A stretch of 64,000 nucleotides of DNA from CAIRTM01 sp963723235. Lineage in GTDB: Bacteria > Desulfobacterota > WTBG01 > CAIYCZ01 > CAIRTM01. Under the pieces are notes generated by a model that saw only the letters and a list, made by a program, of their open reading frames with translations, was not told where the DNA came from and did no database searches. The position numbers and the translations under genes are program-made. The stretch covers positions 1 to 64,000 of the forward strand of contig CAVRPV010000011.1 of assembly GCA_963723235.1 (NCBI GenBank). Reading direction: 5' to 3'. Below, one piece after another: positions 38,271-46,935 of this stretch (position 1 is its first letter; the number at the start of each line of letters is the position of its first letter).

Positions 38271-38786
38271 TTATACCGCTAAATCTGCAGAGTTATCTAC
38301 TGAAAAATATTCACAGGCAGGCGGAGGTTCATCATCGTAATAGTGAAGGTAGTTCTCCCAGTCCCGCAGTTTACCCGCATCTCTGGAATCTGCACGTTTG
38401 ATCATACGCTCCTTTCTGATGTGAGGGGGGCAGAAAACATAGTGAACGTTGACAGGAGCACCAAGGCGGGAAGCCAGTTTCTCCGGCCATTCAGGATCTT
38501 TCATCTCTTGAGTAAAAGGCCCCACAATGACCACGTTTCTTAAGGGGATGTTATCGCGGGCAATATCAAACAGCTGTTCATACACGGGATCTCTGAAATG
38601 CTTCTTGAAGTATGGGCTGTCGCGATCTTCAGGATCCTGTCCAGCCAGGGTAAGCGCCAATCTGACTAAGCGCTCGGTTGCAACGTCAATATCAAGGAAA
38701 ACCGCCTGATTTTTTTCTGCCAAGTTCTTGCCATAGGTGGTTTTCCCGGCACCGGGACTGCCGCAAACAATATATGCCTGGTTCAT
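38271..38786 (-). CDS. AAA-type ATP-binding protein / small kinase
   Basis: 171 residues. Walker A near the N-terminus: YIVCGSPGAGKTTYGKNLA (residues 5-23); VFLDIDVATERLV follows as a DxD-type site and FCPPHIRKERMIKRADSRDAGK as the lid, an arrangement like zeta-toxin/gluconate-kinase P-loop enzymes. RNVVIVGPFTQEM is a strand-3 motif. Substrate unknown. No antitoxin-like partner is seen. Confidence 0.8.
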   Translation of the reverse strand: MNQAYIVCGSPGAGKTTYGKNLAEKNQAVFLDIDVATERLVRLALTLAGQDPEDRDSPYFKKHFRDPVYEQLFDIARDNIPLRNVVIVGPFTQEMKDPEWPEKLASRLGAPVNVHYVFCPPHIRKERMIKRADSRDAGKLRDWENYLHYYDDEPPPACEYFSVDNSADLAV

Positions 38787-38927
38787 GACTAAAGCTCACA
38801 CGAGAGGTGTAATGTTGAGGATGATGGGCGTATGTGGAAGTTGCAGGGTATATACACATCCCCCGCATCACCTGTATATACAAAAAACACCGGGCTAGAG
38901 CATTTTTTTAAATACCATAGCCAGATC

Positions 38928-39014
38928 GTCATTTCGAAAGGAGCAGAGCGACTGAGAAATCTGTGTTTTTTGAACAAACAAAACAGCAAGATCTCTCCCT
39001 TCGGTCGAGATGAC
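38928..39014. repeat. long imperfect inverted repeat (GTCATTTCGA family)
   Basis: GTCATTTCGAAAGGAGC at the left end is matched by TTCGGTCGAGATGAC at the right. The same family occurs at 53647-53761, and half a copy at 50785-50800. It lies between two minus-strand genes. Confidence 0.65.
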
Positions 39015-39049
39015 ACTGCATGTAAGGCTATAATAAAAAGGAAAATGCT

Positions 39050-39556
39050 CTAATCGTCAATTCTTTTTGAGCGCCAATATTTTGTTCCCCAATAATAATC
39101 ATTTAATTCTGAAATTGTTACACCCACTTTTGTTGAAGCATGCAGGAATGTATCATTTTCTATATACATACCGACATGTCTGACTTTAGGGCCTGTTTTG
39201 AAGAACACCAAATCACCTGCACGAAGTTCACTGCGTTTTATTTCTTTTCCAGTTTGAGACTGAAGCTCAGTTGTGCGGGGAAGCTCTCTACCCAGTTTTT
39301 CAAGATACGTAACATACACAAAGCCTGAGCAGTCGATGCCTTTTTTGCTCAGGCCTCCTATTACATATTTTGTATCTTTCCATTGCTGATACTGCAGATA
39401 CAATGTTTCCTTGACAGCCTTGGAATCAGATAAATCAATTTTTCCAGCACTTGGGACACTGCTCTCTTCGGGTTTATGCTTAAACGGCAAGAGGCTGCAA
39501 CCAGTTGCAGCGAAAGCCAGAAAGAGAATTGAGGCGAACGAAACTATTTTTTTCAT
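39050..39556 (-). CDS. NlpC/P60 peptidoglycan endopeptidase lipoprotein
   Basis: 168 residues. Lipoprotein signal MKKIVSFASILFLAFAATGC (cysteine 20). The catalytic triad of NlpC/P60 is present: cysteine 76 in GIDCSGFVYVTYL, histidine 127 in VRHVGMYI, and histidine 139 in FLHAST. It cleaves peptide cross-links in peptidoglycan. Spr/MepS-like. Good ATG context with AAAG upstream. Confidence 0.9.
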   Translation of the reverse strand: MKKIVSFASILFLAFAATGCSLLPFKHKPEESSVPSAGKIDLSDSKAVKETLYLQYQQWKDTKYVIGGLSKKGIDCSGFVYVTYLEKLGRELPRTTELQSQTGKEIKRSELRAGDLVFFKTGPKVRHVGMYIENDTFLHASTKVGVTISELNDYYWGTKYWRSKRIDD

Positions 39557-39741
39557 AATTCTTTTTCTTTAACAGGCCAGGCCCATCAGTAAAATCCGCG
39601 GCAACCGCACGACATTCGCTGGATCACGGAAATTGAGAAACAGCAATCAGAACAGGAAGCTATCCCTGTGTGGTGATGGGTAATTTCTCCGGTTTGAACT
39701 GAAGATTATCCAGAACTGATGTAGCCGCAGGCATGAAGGTT

Positions 39742-41077
39742 TCATACAAGCTCAGCTGGATAAAGCAGCACAGCTCGAACGCCCTGACTGTATATTTCGC
39801 CAATGATAATATATCCAGTCATACCTTGCCCGGCCCTGAAAGGAATGATTTTCTTAACCCAGGGATATTTGAATTCCGATGCGGGGGGTGCGGTTTCAGC
39901 GGTTTTCCAGCCGTTGCCCTGCATCAAGCTATCCAGGCCGATTTCCGCATCTTTAGCCGTTTTGGCTCCGGCCGGCAGAAAGAGGTGAACTTCCGATTGA
40001 TCCAGGGCACTGTTTTGAGGCTTGAATTTGAAAAAGTACCCACAACCTTCGCCGGAACACGTGGCATCAACGGTCATGGTGTCCGGATACTTTGTGGCAA
40101 TCGCCATTGCCGGCTCATCATAGGATTTCAGATCTCCCTGGGATGCGGGTGTGGGCAGGCGTTCGGGGTTAGTACCTTCAGGAAACAGCACTGAACCTTT
40201 GGTCGCTGCCCCGGCAGGCAGAGCAGTCTGAACAGAGGGGTTACGAGGATATTTTTTGCCGTCAAACTTGAGGGCAACCGTTTTTGCAGGCATCCCACCG
40301 CCGCTGACCGTGAGAACCAGGTCGCGCCAACCCCTGGTCTTGGTTTCGCTCACGGTCACAGGGGGGCGAACGAGTGTTGAGCTCGAAACAAATGTTAAAG
40401 TTTTTATCTTCGCCCTGGAACACCAGCATTGTACAGCCGCCCGTGCCGCACCAGTACGGACCTGTTAATACCACGAGCGCATCCGGAGTACTATCCCCGT
40501 TCAGGTCAACAAAATCAGAGAGAAAGGTTTGTTCCTCGTCAATCGGAACCTTTTCTGCCTGCATGAATTGGATGATCGCTTTTTGTAAAGCAGGTTTCAG
40601 GTCGGGACCGGCTTGCGGCGTTGCCGGCATTGTTTCAGCCTGTGGTGCGTGAGTGTCCGTCGCTTCCCTGCCATCAATGATCATCTCCAGCCGGTAATGG
40701 GCTACTTCATTGCGGCGTGCTGCAGAGCGCATCATGTAAACGCGAATCGTGTAGTCACCGCTCGCGGGCAGGGTGCCCTCGTACTGGTTTTGACTGACAG
40801 AGCCGTTGAACATGGCCACTTCGTTTTGGCCGGGAGCCAGAATATTGAAGTAGGTAGCGCCATGTTTCGTCGCCAGGCTGACATTCATGTACTGGCCCGC
40901 GCGGGCGCCCAACACGTAATCTACCGTCTCGTAGCCCTTGATGCTGGCCTCGACCACGGCGCTGTTGGCACCCTTCTTGAAATGTACCCGCTCTGTTCGG
41001 ATGCCGTCTGCGGCAAAGCTCACGGTGGCGGTCAGCAGCACGAAACAGGCAACGAGCCAAAGGTGGAAATTACTCAA
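39742..41077 (-). CDS. exported protein with g-type-lysozyme-inhibitor-like domain, frameshifted
   Basis: The N-terminal frame (from 41077) has a signal peptide (LWLVACFVLLTATVSFAA) and then VHFKKGANSAVVEASIKGYE, DYVLGARAGQYMNVSL and ASGDYTIRVYMMRSAARRNE, features of PliG-type lysozyme inhibitors. A C-terminal part continues in a second frame from about 40370 (DLVLTVSGGGMPAKTVALKF to 39742). The annotated start is a TTG; a better ribosome site (AAGGAG) precedes an ATG at 41093 that is out of frame by one base, so a further indel at 41080-41090 is likely. About 445 residues. May protect the cell wall from lysozymes. Confidence 0.6.
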
Positions 41078-41127
41078 AAGAATTTGATTTCATTTGATTT
41101 CTCCTTGGACTGCAAGATTTTGATGGC

Positions 41128-41186
41128 GCCTAATCGTAGAAATGAGCCGTTGGCTTTACCGGTTGGCCCCATTGCCTGGTCAGCCG
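41128..41186 (-). other. degenerate attC-like site
   Basis: On the minus strand CGGCTGAC (one mismatch to CGGCTAAC, the complement of the DUF3592 cassette start GTTAGCCG) begins the site and GATTAGGC ends it. The internal stems are weak. Position and the first arm fit an attC that has decayed. Confidence 0.3.
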
Positions 41187-41211
41187 TCCTTACCGCTCCA
41201 ATTTTATGAAA

Positions 41212-41832
41212 TCAACTCGTCACCAGTGTGCTGAGAATGCCGAAGTCGATCATCAAACCCAGAAGCGATGCGATGGCCAACCCGGTCACAAAAAGCATCA
41301 CAATGCCACCAACCCCCTGTATAATGAACCTGAAACCGTTCAGGCCCCAGGACAGCGAGAGCATGCCTGTTTTACTCCTTGAACGAAAAACGTGTAACAA
41401 GACAACCGCCGTCATCAGCAGGAGCCAGCTGCCGGTAAACAGCGTTCTGACCGTGGAACCGTTCAGGCCGCAGGACAGAACTGCCATTGAGGGTTTGTCG
41501 GGATCATATCGCACCAGCACTGTTGTGGCAGATGACAGCCTGTCCGCTATTTTCTGATTGGGACTTCGCCACCAACTGCCTGAGTAACCGAAGGCGATAC
41601 GATCCCCCTGGTAGCTCTTTCCTGCCACGGTGTAACTGTACGTGACATGCGTGAAGTATGACGAGCTTTCACTCATGACATAATAATAAGCGCATGTGCT
41701 GGATTTGATCGTTCCCTCTGTAGTCGGCCATGTCTTGGCCTGGTTGGCCATCATCAGATTGTTAATTCCGGAGCAGAGTATTCCAACCCCTACTGCACAG
41801 AAACAAAGGCTGATAATAATGGCTTTCATCAT
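41212..41832 (-). CDS. DUF3592 membrane protein (integron cassette gene)
   Basis: 206 residues. An N-terminal helix (IIISLCFCAVGVGILCSGI), an extracytoplasmic loop with TWPTTEGTIKSSTCAYY and VTYSYTVAGKSYQGDRI (DUF3592 core), and two later helices. The start lies 11 bases from a G/TTAGCC cassette junction with no room for a long leader, as in gene cassettes. Function unknown. Confidence 0.75.
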   Translation of the reverse strand: MMKAIIISLCFCAVGVGILCSGINNLMMANQAKTWPTTEGTIKSSTCAYYYVMSESSSYFTHVTYSYTVAGKSYQGDRIAFGYSGSWWRSPNQKIADRLSSATTVLVRYDPDKPSMAVLSCGLNGSTVRTLFTGSWLLLMTAVVLLHVFRSRSKTGMLSLSWGLNGFRFIIQGVGGIVMLFVTGLAIASLLGLMIDFGILSTLVTS

Positions 41833-41837
41833 ACTCC

Positions 41838-41883
41838 GGCTAACGTCACGGTTGAGGCTGAGGAAACCCGCCGTTGGTTCGAA
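41838..41883 (-). other. attC recombination site 3
   Basis: Minus strand: CTTCGAAC (first arm) is the exact complement of GTTCGAAG at the start of its own cassette (42211-42204). Inside, AACG/CGTT and GGTT/AACC pair around a short loop, and the site ends G/TTAGCC. It is only about 46 bases and overlaps the 3' end of the zinc-ribbon gene. Confidence 0.75.
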
Positions 41884-42196
41884 GGTCTTTCATTTCCTTG
41901 TCGAGTTCCACCCCGCAAAAGGGGCAGAACTTCAACTTGTCTGAGATTCCCCAGAATGAGGCCGGCCATTGTATCGTGTATCCGAGATTGTTCTTGCAGT
42001 TCGGACATCTGAGGCCAAAGAGCATGAATAACACGCAGCCCATGAATCCCACAAAGGCAATGAGCACGAGTGGAGGCAACCCGGTTTGCTTGGATTGTGA
42101 GGTCATGAATCCGTCAATGCCAAACACGAGCCAGCAGATGAACGCTGTCAGGAAGACAATGCGTCTCTTCTTTGCAAGATGATCGCGTATTCTCAT
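41846..42196 (-). CDS. small two-helix membrane protein with C-terminal zinc ribbon (cassette gene)
   Basis: 116 residues from ATG 42196 (AAGGAAT upstream). Two hydrophobic helices (IVFLTAFICWLVFGIDGF and PLVLIAFVGFMGCVLFMLFG) are followed by LRCPNCKNNLGY and KFCPFCGVEL, a treble-clef zinc ribbon. The last residues (LRTNGGFPQPQP) are encoded by the attC site itself. Unknown function, typical of small cassette-borne membrane proteins. Confidence 0.75.
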   Translation of the reverse strand: MRIRDHLAKKRRIVFLTAFICWLVFGIDGFMTSQSKQTGLPPLVLIAFVGFMGCVLFMLFGLRCPNCKNNLGYTIQWPASFWGISDKLKFCPFCGVELDKEMKDLRTNGGFPQPQP

Positions 42197-42204
42197 TTTA
42201 TTCC

Positions 42205-42265
42205 TTCGAACACCCCGGTTCAGCGGAGACGCGTCAGCGCCGTCCGCTGGAACCGGATGTTGGGC
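42205..42265 (-). other. attC recombination site 2
   Basis: Minus strand: GGCCCAAC begins the site and is the exact complement of GTTGGGCC at the start of its own cassette (43896 leftward). CCGGTTCCAGCGGA pairs with TCCGCTGAACCGG with one extra base (an extrahelical base, as in true attC sites). It ends G/TTCGAAG. 61 bases. Confidence 0.85.
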
Positions 42266-42306
42266 CGCACACTCGACGGTGCGACCAAACGAGCAGTACC
42301 GACAAA

Positions 42307-43818
42307 TCACGGCTGGAGTTCGATTTCTCCGGGCCGCCAGGTCTTGTTGAACCAGGGCTCCAACGGGCCGTAAAGGCGCAGGATCATGAACCAGCCCTTG
42401 CCGGGAATTGTCTGCACCCAGTTCTTCTCCATGCCCGGTGGGGACTTGGGGCCGAACCAAACGTCTACCGAGCCGTCGGTATTGGTTTTAAAGCCCTTGT
42501 CCTGGCTGCTCACGCTGGGCGCTTTCTGGTCGGTCTGCAGCATCGAACGCGTCTGGTTGTCGTAGACGATCACCGACCAGAAGTTTTTCACGGGGACGTT
42601 GGGCGGCAGGTGCAGCTTGTACGTTTTTCCGCCGTCGAAGGGGTTGCCGTTCGAGTCCTGCACGGACCAGGGATACTGCGAGCCCTGGCCGACCATCTTC
42701 ATCTCCATGGCGGGAGTGATGCCGGTGGCGAAGTAATAGTAGAAGATGTAGCCGTCCATGTTGGTCACGCCGGGCGCGCTCTCGAACTTGTAGCCGCCGA
42801 AGAACGGCAGGCGCCACGGGCTATTCGGATAGAAGTAGGCTTCCGGTGAGCGGATTTTGAAGGCGATGGTGCGGGCGGTGACGGCGCCGATATTCGCGGC
42901 ATCGGTGAGTATCTTTTTCATCCGCTCGTCGGGGGCGAAGGGCTGGCCTTTGACGATGCCGATTGAAGCAAACAGTCCAAGGGTGGTGGGGTCGGAGCCC
43001 ACCGGCGGTTCTTCCTGAATCACCTGGTTCAGCAGGGTCCAGAACGAGTAGTCACCCGGGGCGACGAAGTTAGCTGGCAAACCCGAGGCATTGGCGAACT
43101 TGATCGCGGGCGGATTGGCGGCGTCGGAGAGCTGATAAATCTTGAGGTTTTTCTTCACTGACTCGACGCCGGGCTTAGTGGAGCCATCGACGAGAAAGGC
43201 GCGGAAGAAGAACCAGTTGCCATAGGTGCTCGGGCGCAGGACCATGTAACCGGGCGGCACCTCGCCCTTGTAATCGGGAGGCAGGACGAGATACTTGCCG
43301 CCTTTGCCGCGGTCCTCGCCGGTGATGCCCACATCGCCGACCCAGCGATACCAGAAGTCATTGACTCCGCCTAGCACTGCGGGCGGAACTTCGAGGACGA
43401 GCGGGCCTTTCTTGGTGTCGATCCAGATGAAGTTGTAGATCGTGTTGTCGTTGGCGGTGAGCTCGACGGTGCGGGGATCGACGAGGTTTTCCCAGATGAC
43501 ATCGATCTGGTTGTCCGGCCCGAACTTGCGGAGCGAGTCGCGCATGCCGGCCTGGTTCACGATTGGGATGGCCATAAGATAGGCCTGCAGGGCGCGCGAT
43601 CGATCAAGGTTGTCGTAGATTTTCTCAACGGTGTCGGCCGAAGGGTAGCCGTAGCTCAGGTTAAGCGTGCCAATGGAACTTTCGATTGTGTCGGGCACGG
43701 CGATGCCGGGGGCGATAGGCGTCGTCATCTTAAAGGTCTGGGCCGAAGCTGTCGTGACAACTCCCATGACAAGGGCTGTCACAGCCATCCACATGCTTAT
43801 TTTGCTAAATGTCTTCAT
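42307..43818 (-). CDS. DUF1254/DUF1214 exported protein (cassette gene)
   Basis: 503 residues from ATG 43818, chosen for AAGGAG upstream. A signal peptide (MWMAVTALVMGVVTTASAQ) leads into the DUF1254 domain (AYLMAIPIVNQAGMRDSLRK, VIWENLVDPRTVELTANDN) and the DUF1214 domain (GYIFYYYFATGITPAME, GKTYKLHLPPNVPVKNFWSV, VYDNQTRSMLQT, GWFMILRLYGP). Periplasmic, function unproven. It is carried between attC1 and attC2 in one cassette of about 1.69 kb. Confidence 0.9.
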   Translation of the reverse strand: MKTFSKISMWMAVTALVMGVVTTASAQTFKMTTPIAPGIAVPDTIESSIGTLNLSYGYPSADTVEKIYDNLDRSRALQAYLMAIPIVNQAGMRDSLRKFGPDNQIDVIWENLVDPRTVELTANDNTIYNFIWIDTKKGPLVLEVPPAVLGGVNDFWYRWVGDVGITGEDRGKGGKYLVLPPDYKGEVPPGYMVLRPSTYGNWFFFRAFLVDGSTKPGVESVKKNLKIYQLSDAANPPAIKFANASGLPANFVAPGDYSFWTLLNQVIQEEPPVGSDPTTLGLFASIGIVKGQPFAPDERMKKILTDAANIGAVTARTIAFKIRSPEAYFYPNSPWRLPFFGGYKFESAPGVTNMDGYIFYYYFATGITPAMEMKMVGQGSQYPWSVQDSNGNPFDGGKTYKLHLPPNVPVKNFWSVIVYDNQTRSMLQTDQKAPSVSSQDKGFKTNTDGSVDVWFGPKSPPGMEKNWVQTIPGKGWFMILRLYGPLEPWFNKTWRPGEIELQP

Positions 43819-43889
43819 TTCCGCTTCTCCTTGTTTTCGGTTAATGATCATCCGAAATTTCTGTACCTCGTCCCCTTCCGACGACTACG

Positions 43890-43969
43890 GCCCAACGCTC
43901 GATCTCACGTGCGAGGGTGAAGCGCGTCTGTGCGCCTCACCCTCGTCGCTGTGCAGGCCGTTGTTAGCT
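43890..43969 (-). other. attC recombination site 1 (katG cassette)
   Basis: Minus strand: AGCTAAC begins the site and is the exact complement of GTTAGCT at the start of the katG cassette (46452 leftward). CGAGGGTGAGGCGC pairs with GCGCTTCACCCTCG. It ends in the consensus GTTGGGC (GTTRRRY). 80 bases. Confidence 0.85.
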
Positions 43970-44000
43970 ACCGTCTCTTTCCCTGTCCTTTAAGGAGCCT

Positions 44001-46409
44001 TTATTTACGATCAGTCGAAAGGTCGAAGCGGTCAAGGTTCATTACCTTGTTCCAAGCCGCTATAAAGTCGTGCACGAACTTCTCCTTGCCGTCATCACTT
44101 CCATAGACCTCCGTCAGGGCCCGGAGTTCGGAGTTCGAGCCAAAGATGAGGTCGACACGGGTTCCGGTCCACTTGAGTTTGCCCGTTGCGCGATCACGCC
44201 CCTCGAACACGTCTTTGTCATTTGAGCTTGCTTTCCACAGTGTACCCATGTTGAGCAGGTTAACGAAGAAGTCGTTGTTCAGCGTCCCGGGCCGCTTGGT
44301 GAACACACCTTTTGAACCAGCGGTGTTCGCGCCAAGCACGCGCAGGCCTCCGACGAGAACTGTCATCTCCGGTGCGGTCAGCGTCAGCAATTGCGCCCTG
44401 TTGACCAGCAATTCCTCTGACGGTACTGCGTAGCCGGTTTTGAGGTAGTTGCGGAACCCGTCTGCAGTCGGTTCGAGCACGGCGAAAGAGGCCACATCAG
44501 TTTGCTCCTGCGACGCATCCGTGCGCCCCGGCATGAAGGGAACGGTCACATTGTAACCGGCCTGCTTCGCAGCTTTCTCGACGCCGGCGCAACCGCCCAG
44601 AACGATTATGTCGGCGAGTGAAACCTTCTTCCCGCCGGACTGCGCGCTGTTAAATTTTTCCTGGATTTTTCCAAGGGTCTGCAATACCTTCGACAGCCGG
44701 GCCGGCTGGTTCACTTCCCAATCCTTCTGCGGGGCGAGACGAATGCGTGCCCCGTTTGCCCCGCCGCGGTTGTCGGAGCCGCGGAATGTAGACGCTGACG
44801 CCCAGGCGGTCGAGACCAGTTCCGGGACCGACAGGCCCGAGGCAAGGATTTTGCTCTTGAGGGCTGCGATGTCCTGCGCGTTGATCAACTCGTGATCAAC
44901 TGTGGGCACCGGGTCCTGCCAGATCAGTTCCTCGGCCGGTACTTCCGGGCCAAGATAGCGCGAGCGGGGGCCCATGTCACGGTGCGTCAGCTTGAACCAG
45001 GCCCGGGCGAAAGCGTCTGCGAACTGATCAGGGTTCTCCAGGTAACGCCGCGCAATCGGCTCATACTTCGGATCGAACCTCAGGGCCAGATCCGCCGTGG
45101 TCATCATCGGCCGGTGCTTCTTCGACGGGTCGTGCGCGTCAACCACCATGTCCTCTTCGGCCACGTCCTTGGCCAGCCATTGATGCGCGCCGGCCGGGCT
45201 CTTGACCAACTCCCACTCGTATTTGAACAGCACGCGCAGATAGCCCAGGTCCCATTTGGTCGGCTGGGGCTTCCATGCGCCTTCGATGCCGCTGCTGATC
45301 GTATCGTCGCCTTTACCACTGCCGAAGCTGCTTATCCAGCCCAGGCCCTGTTGTTCGATGGGGGCGGCTTCGGGCTCCGGACCGACAAGCGACGGATCGC
45401 CCGCGCCATGGCTTTTGCCGAAGGTGTGGCCGCCGGCAACGAGTGCGACGGTTTCCTCGTCGTTCATCGCCATGCGCGCGAAGGTTTCGCGGACATCGCG
45501 GGCTGAGGCGACCGGGTCAGGATTGCCGTTCGGGCCTTCGGGGTTGACGTAAATCAGGCCCATCTGCACGGCGGCGAGGGGATTCTCGAGGTTGCGGTCA
45601 CCGGTATAGCGCTTGTCGCCAAGCCACTTGGTTTCGGTTCCCCAGTAAATGTCTTTTTCAGGCTCCCAAATGTCCTCACGCCCGCCGCCGAAGCCGAAGG
45701 TTTTGAAACCCATCGACTCAAGGGCGCAGTTGCCTGTAAGGATCATCAGGTCGGCCCAGGAGATTTGCTTGCCGTATTTCTGCTTGATCGGCCAAAGCAG
45801 GCGACGCGCCTTGTCGAGGTTCACGTTGTCGGGCCAGCTGTTAAGGGGCGCAAAGCGTTGGGAGCCGGAACCCGCGCCGCCGCGGCCGTCGCCCATGCGG
45901 TATGTGCCTGCGCTGTGCCACGCCATCCGGATGAAGAACGGCCCATAGTGGCCGTAATCAGCCGGCCACCACTCCTGCGAGTTGGTCATCAGCGCATAGA
46001 GGTCTTTTTTGACGGCTTTCAGGTCGAGCTTCTTGAATTCCTCGGCATAGTTGAACTCCGCGCCCATCGGATTGCTCAGTGAAGAGTTCTGACGAAGTAT
46101 ATCGAGGTTTAACTGATTCGGCCACCAGTCCTGGTTCGACGTGCCTTTACCGGCGGCGGGCATGAGAGCCTTGCCTATTACGGGGCACTTGCTCGCAGCA
46201 TTTACCACGTTTTCTCCTTGCTGTTTGTCGGCAGGTAGATTCTTGGAAAAGGTACAACTCGTCTGTAAGCACAGTAACAGCAAGATGATGAGGAGAGGAA
46301 GAATCTTGAAGTCCAACCGCTTCGGCCGCCAGTCCCGGTTCGATCGGCCCGTGTCAACTGCGTGTCGACGGGTCTCGTCTGTTATGAGGGGTTTGCGTAT
46401 TTCATTCAT
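44001..46409 (-). CDS. katG: catalase-peroxidase with N-terminal membrane segment, carried in an integron cassette
   Basis: 802 residues from ATG 46409 (AAAGGAG upstream). KatG chemistry residues are present: arginine 162, tryptophan 165 and histidine 166 in RMAWHSAGTYRM, the tyrosine in GLIYVNPEGPNG and the methionine in ARMAMNDEETVALVAGG of the Met-Tyr-Trp adduct, and the proximal haem histidine in GGHTFGKSHG. Unlike usual KatG, residues 23-37 (SNRDWRPKRLDFKIL) repeat the later SNQDWWPNQLNLDIL (91-105), with a hydrophobic helix (38-50) and a weak lipobox cysteine 52 between, suggesting export or anchoring. It degrades hydrogen peroxide. It is the first cassette beside the attI-like site. 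Confidence 0.95.
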   Translation of the reverse strand: MNEIRKPLITDETRRHAVDTGRSNRDWRPKRLDFKILPLLIILLLLCLQTSCTFSKNLPADKQQGENVVNAASKCPVIGKALMPAAGKGTSNQDWWPNQLNLDILRQNSSLSNPMGAEFNYAEEFKKLDLKAVKKDLYALMTNSQEWWPADYGHYGPFFIRMAWHSAGTYRMGDGRGGAGSGSQRFAPLNSWPDNVNLDKARRLLWPIKQKYGKQISWADLMILTGNCALESMGFKTFGFGGGREDIWEPEKDIYWGTETKWLGDKRYTGDRNLENPLAAVQMGLIYVNPEGPNGNPDPVASARDVRETFARMAMNDEETVALVAGGHTFGKSHGAGDPSLVGPEPEAAPIEQQGLGWISSFGSGKGDDTISSGIEGAWKPQPTKWDLGYLRVLFKYEWELVKSPAGAHQWLAKDVAEEDMVVDAHDPSKKHRPMMTTADLALRFDPKYEPIARRYLENPDQFADAFARAWFKLTHRDMGPRSRYLGPEVPAEELIWQDPVPTVDHELINAQDIAALKSKILASGLSVPELVSTAWASASTFRGSDNRGGANGARIRLAPQKDWEVNQPARLSKVLQTLGKIQEKFNSAQSGGKKVSLADIIVLGGCAGVEKAAKQAGYNVTVPFMPGRTDASQEQTDVASFAVLEPTADGFRNYLKTGYAVPSEELLVNRAQLLTLTAPEMTVLVGGLRVLGANTAGSKGVFTKRPGTLNNDFFVNLLNMGTLWKASSNDKDVFEGRDRATGKLKWTGTRVDLIFGSNSELRALTEVYGSDDGKEKFVHDFIAAWNKVMNLDRFDLSTDRK

Positions 46410-46449
46410 CTCTGTGCTCCTTTCGTTTGGGTTTCGGGTATGTTCAGCT

Positions 46450-46885
46450 AACAGTGTAATAGCTGGAAAAAATTCCATCATATCAGACCATATAGATGGA
46501 AGAATTTTCCGCTTATTGTGATAGCAAACTATGAAAGATGGAATAAAGGCACAATCATTTTCCGCTTATTAAAAAATCGTGTACCGAATTCCACGTATTA
46601 CGATAGTAAGGCATGTACCATGGAAAATAAGCCGAAGTTTCGCCCCACTCCGAATCTTAAATTAAATAGCCCAGGTACGAGAGGTCCTTCGATATCACCA
46701 TTATGCTTATCCCACAGCGCAGAACGTATTGTCAATGGATTCTTCGTTATATGAATTCTTCGTTAAGCCCACTACTTCGGCGGTAAAACGCAACCGCGTT
46801 TGCCCGGGGCGAAATGCATATTTAGCCTGTCCGTGTATCTTTTTTCTGGATGACGGATCGCAGTGAGACATGACAGCAGGTGGAC
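46450..46885 (+). repeat. attI-intI' repeat, copy A
   Basis: About 430 bases, roughly 95% identical to copy B at 47789-48208. The left edge is exactly the core AACAG/GTT-type junction: on the minus strand both copies share CTATTACACTGTT and then differ, TTAGCT (katG cassette) in A and TTCGGC in B. It contains the presumed attI (46450-46619), with TTTTCCGCTTATT twice, and the 5' part of an integrase gene. Confidence 0.8.
46620..46850 (+). pseudogene. intI: integron integrase N-terminal fragment, copy A
   Basis: MENKPKFRPTPNLKLNSPGT from ATG 46620 is the start of integron-type tyrosine recombinases. A one-base insertion after GTR shifts the frame, and only about 60 codons are recognisable before homology ends. 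The catalytic R, H and Y residues are absent, so no activity is possible. Confidence 0.75.
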
Positions 46886-46935
46886 GAAAAAATGAGCCGG
46901 AGCGTAGCGATCGGCTGTATTGCTCTTGTTGGGGA

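Noticed and set aside
44892..45506. 204-residue antisense frame in katG
   Set aside because: Complement of highly conserved catalase-peroxidase sequence; GC-rich third positions produce such frames.
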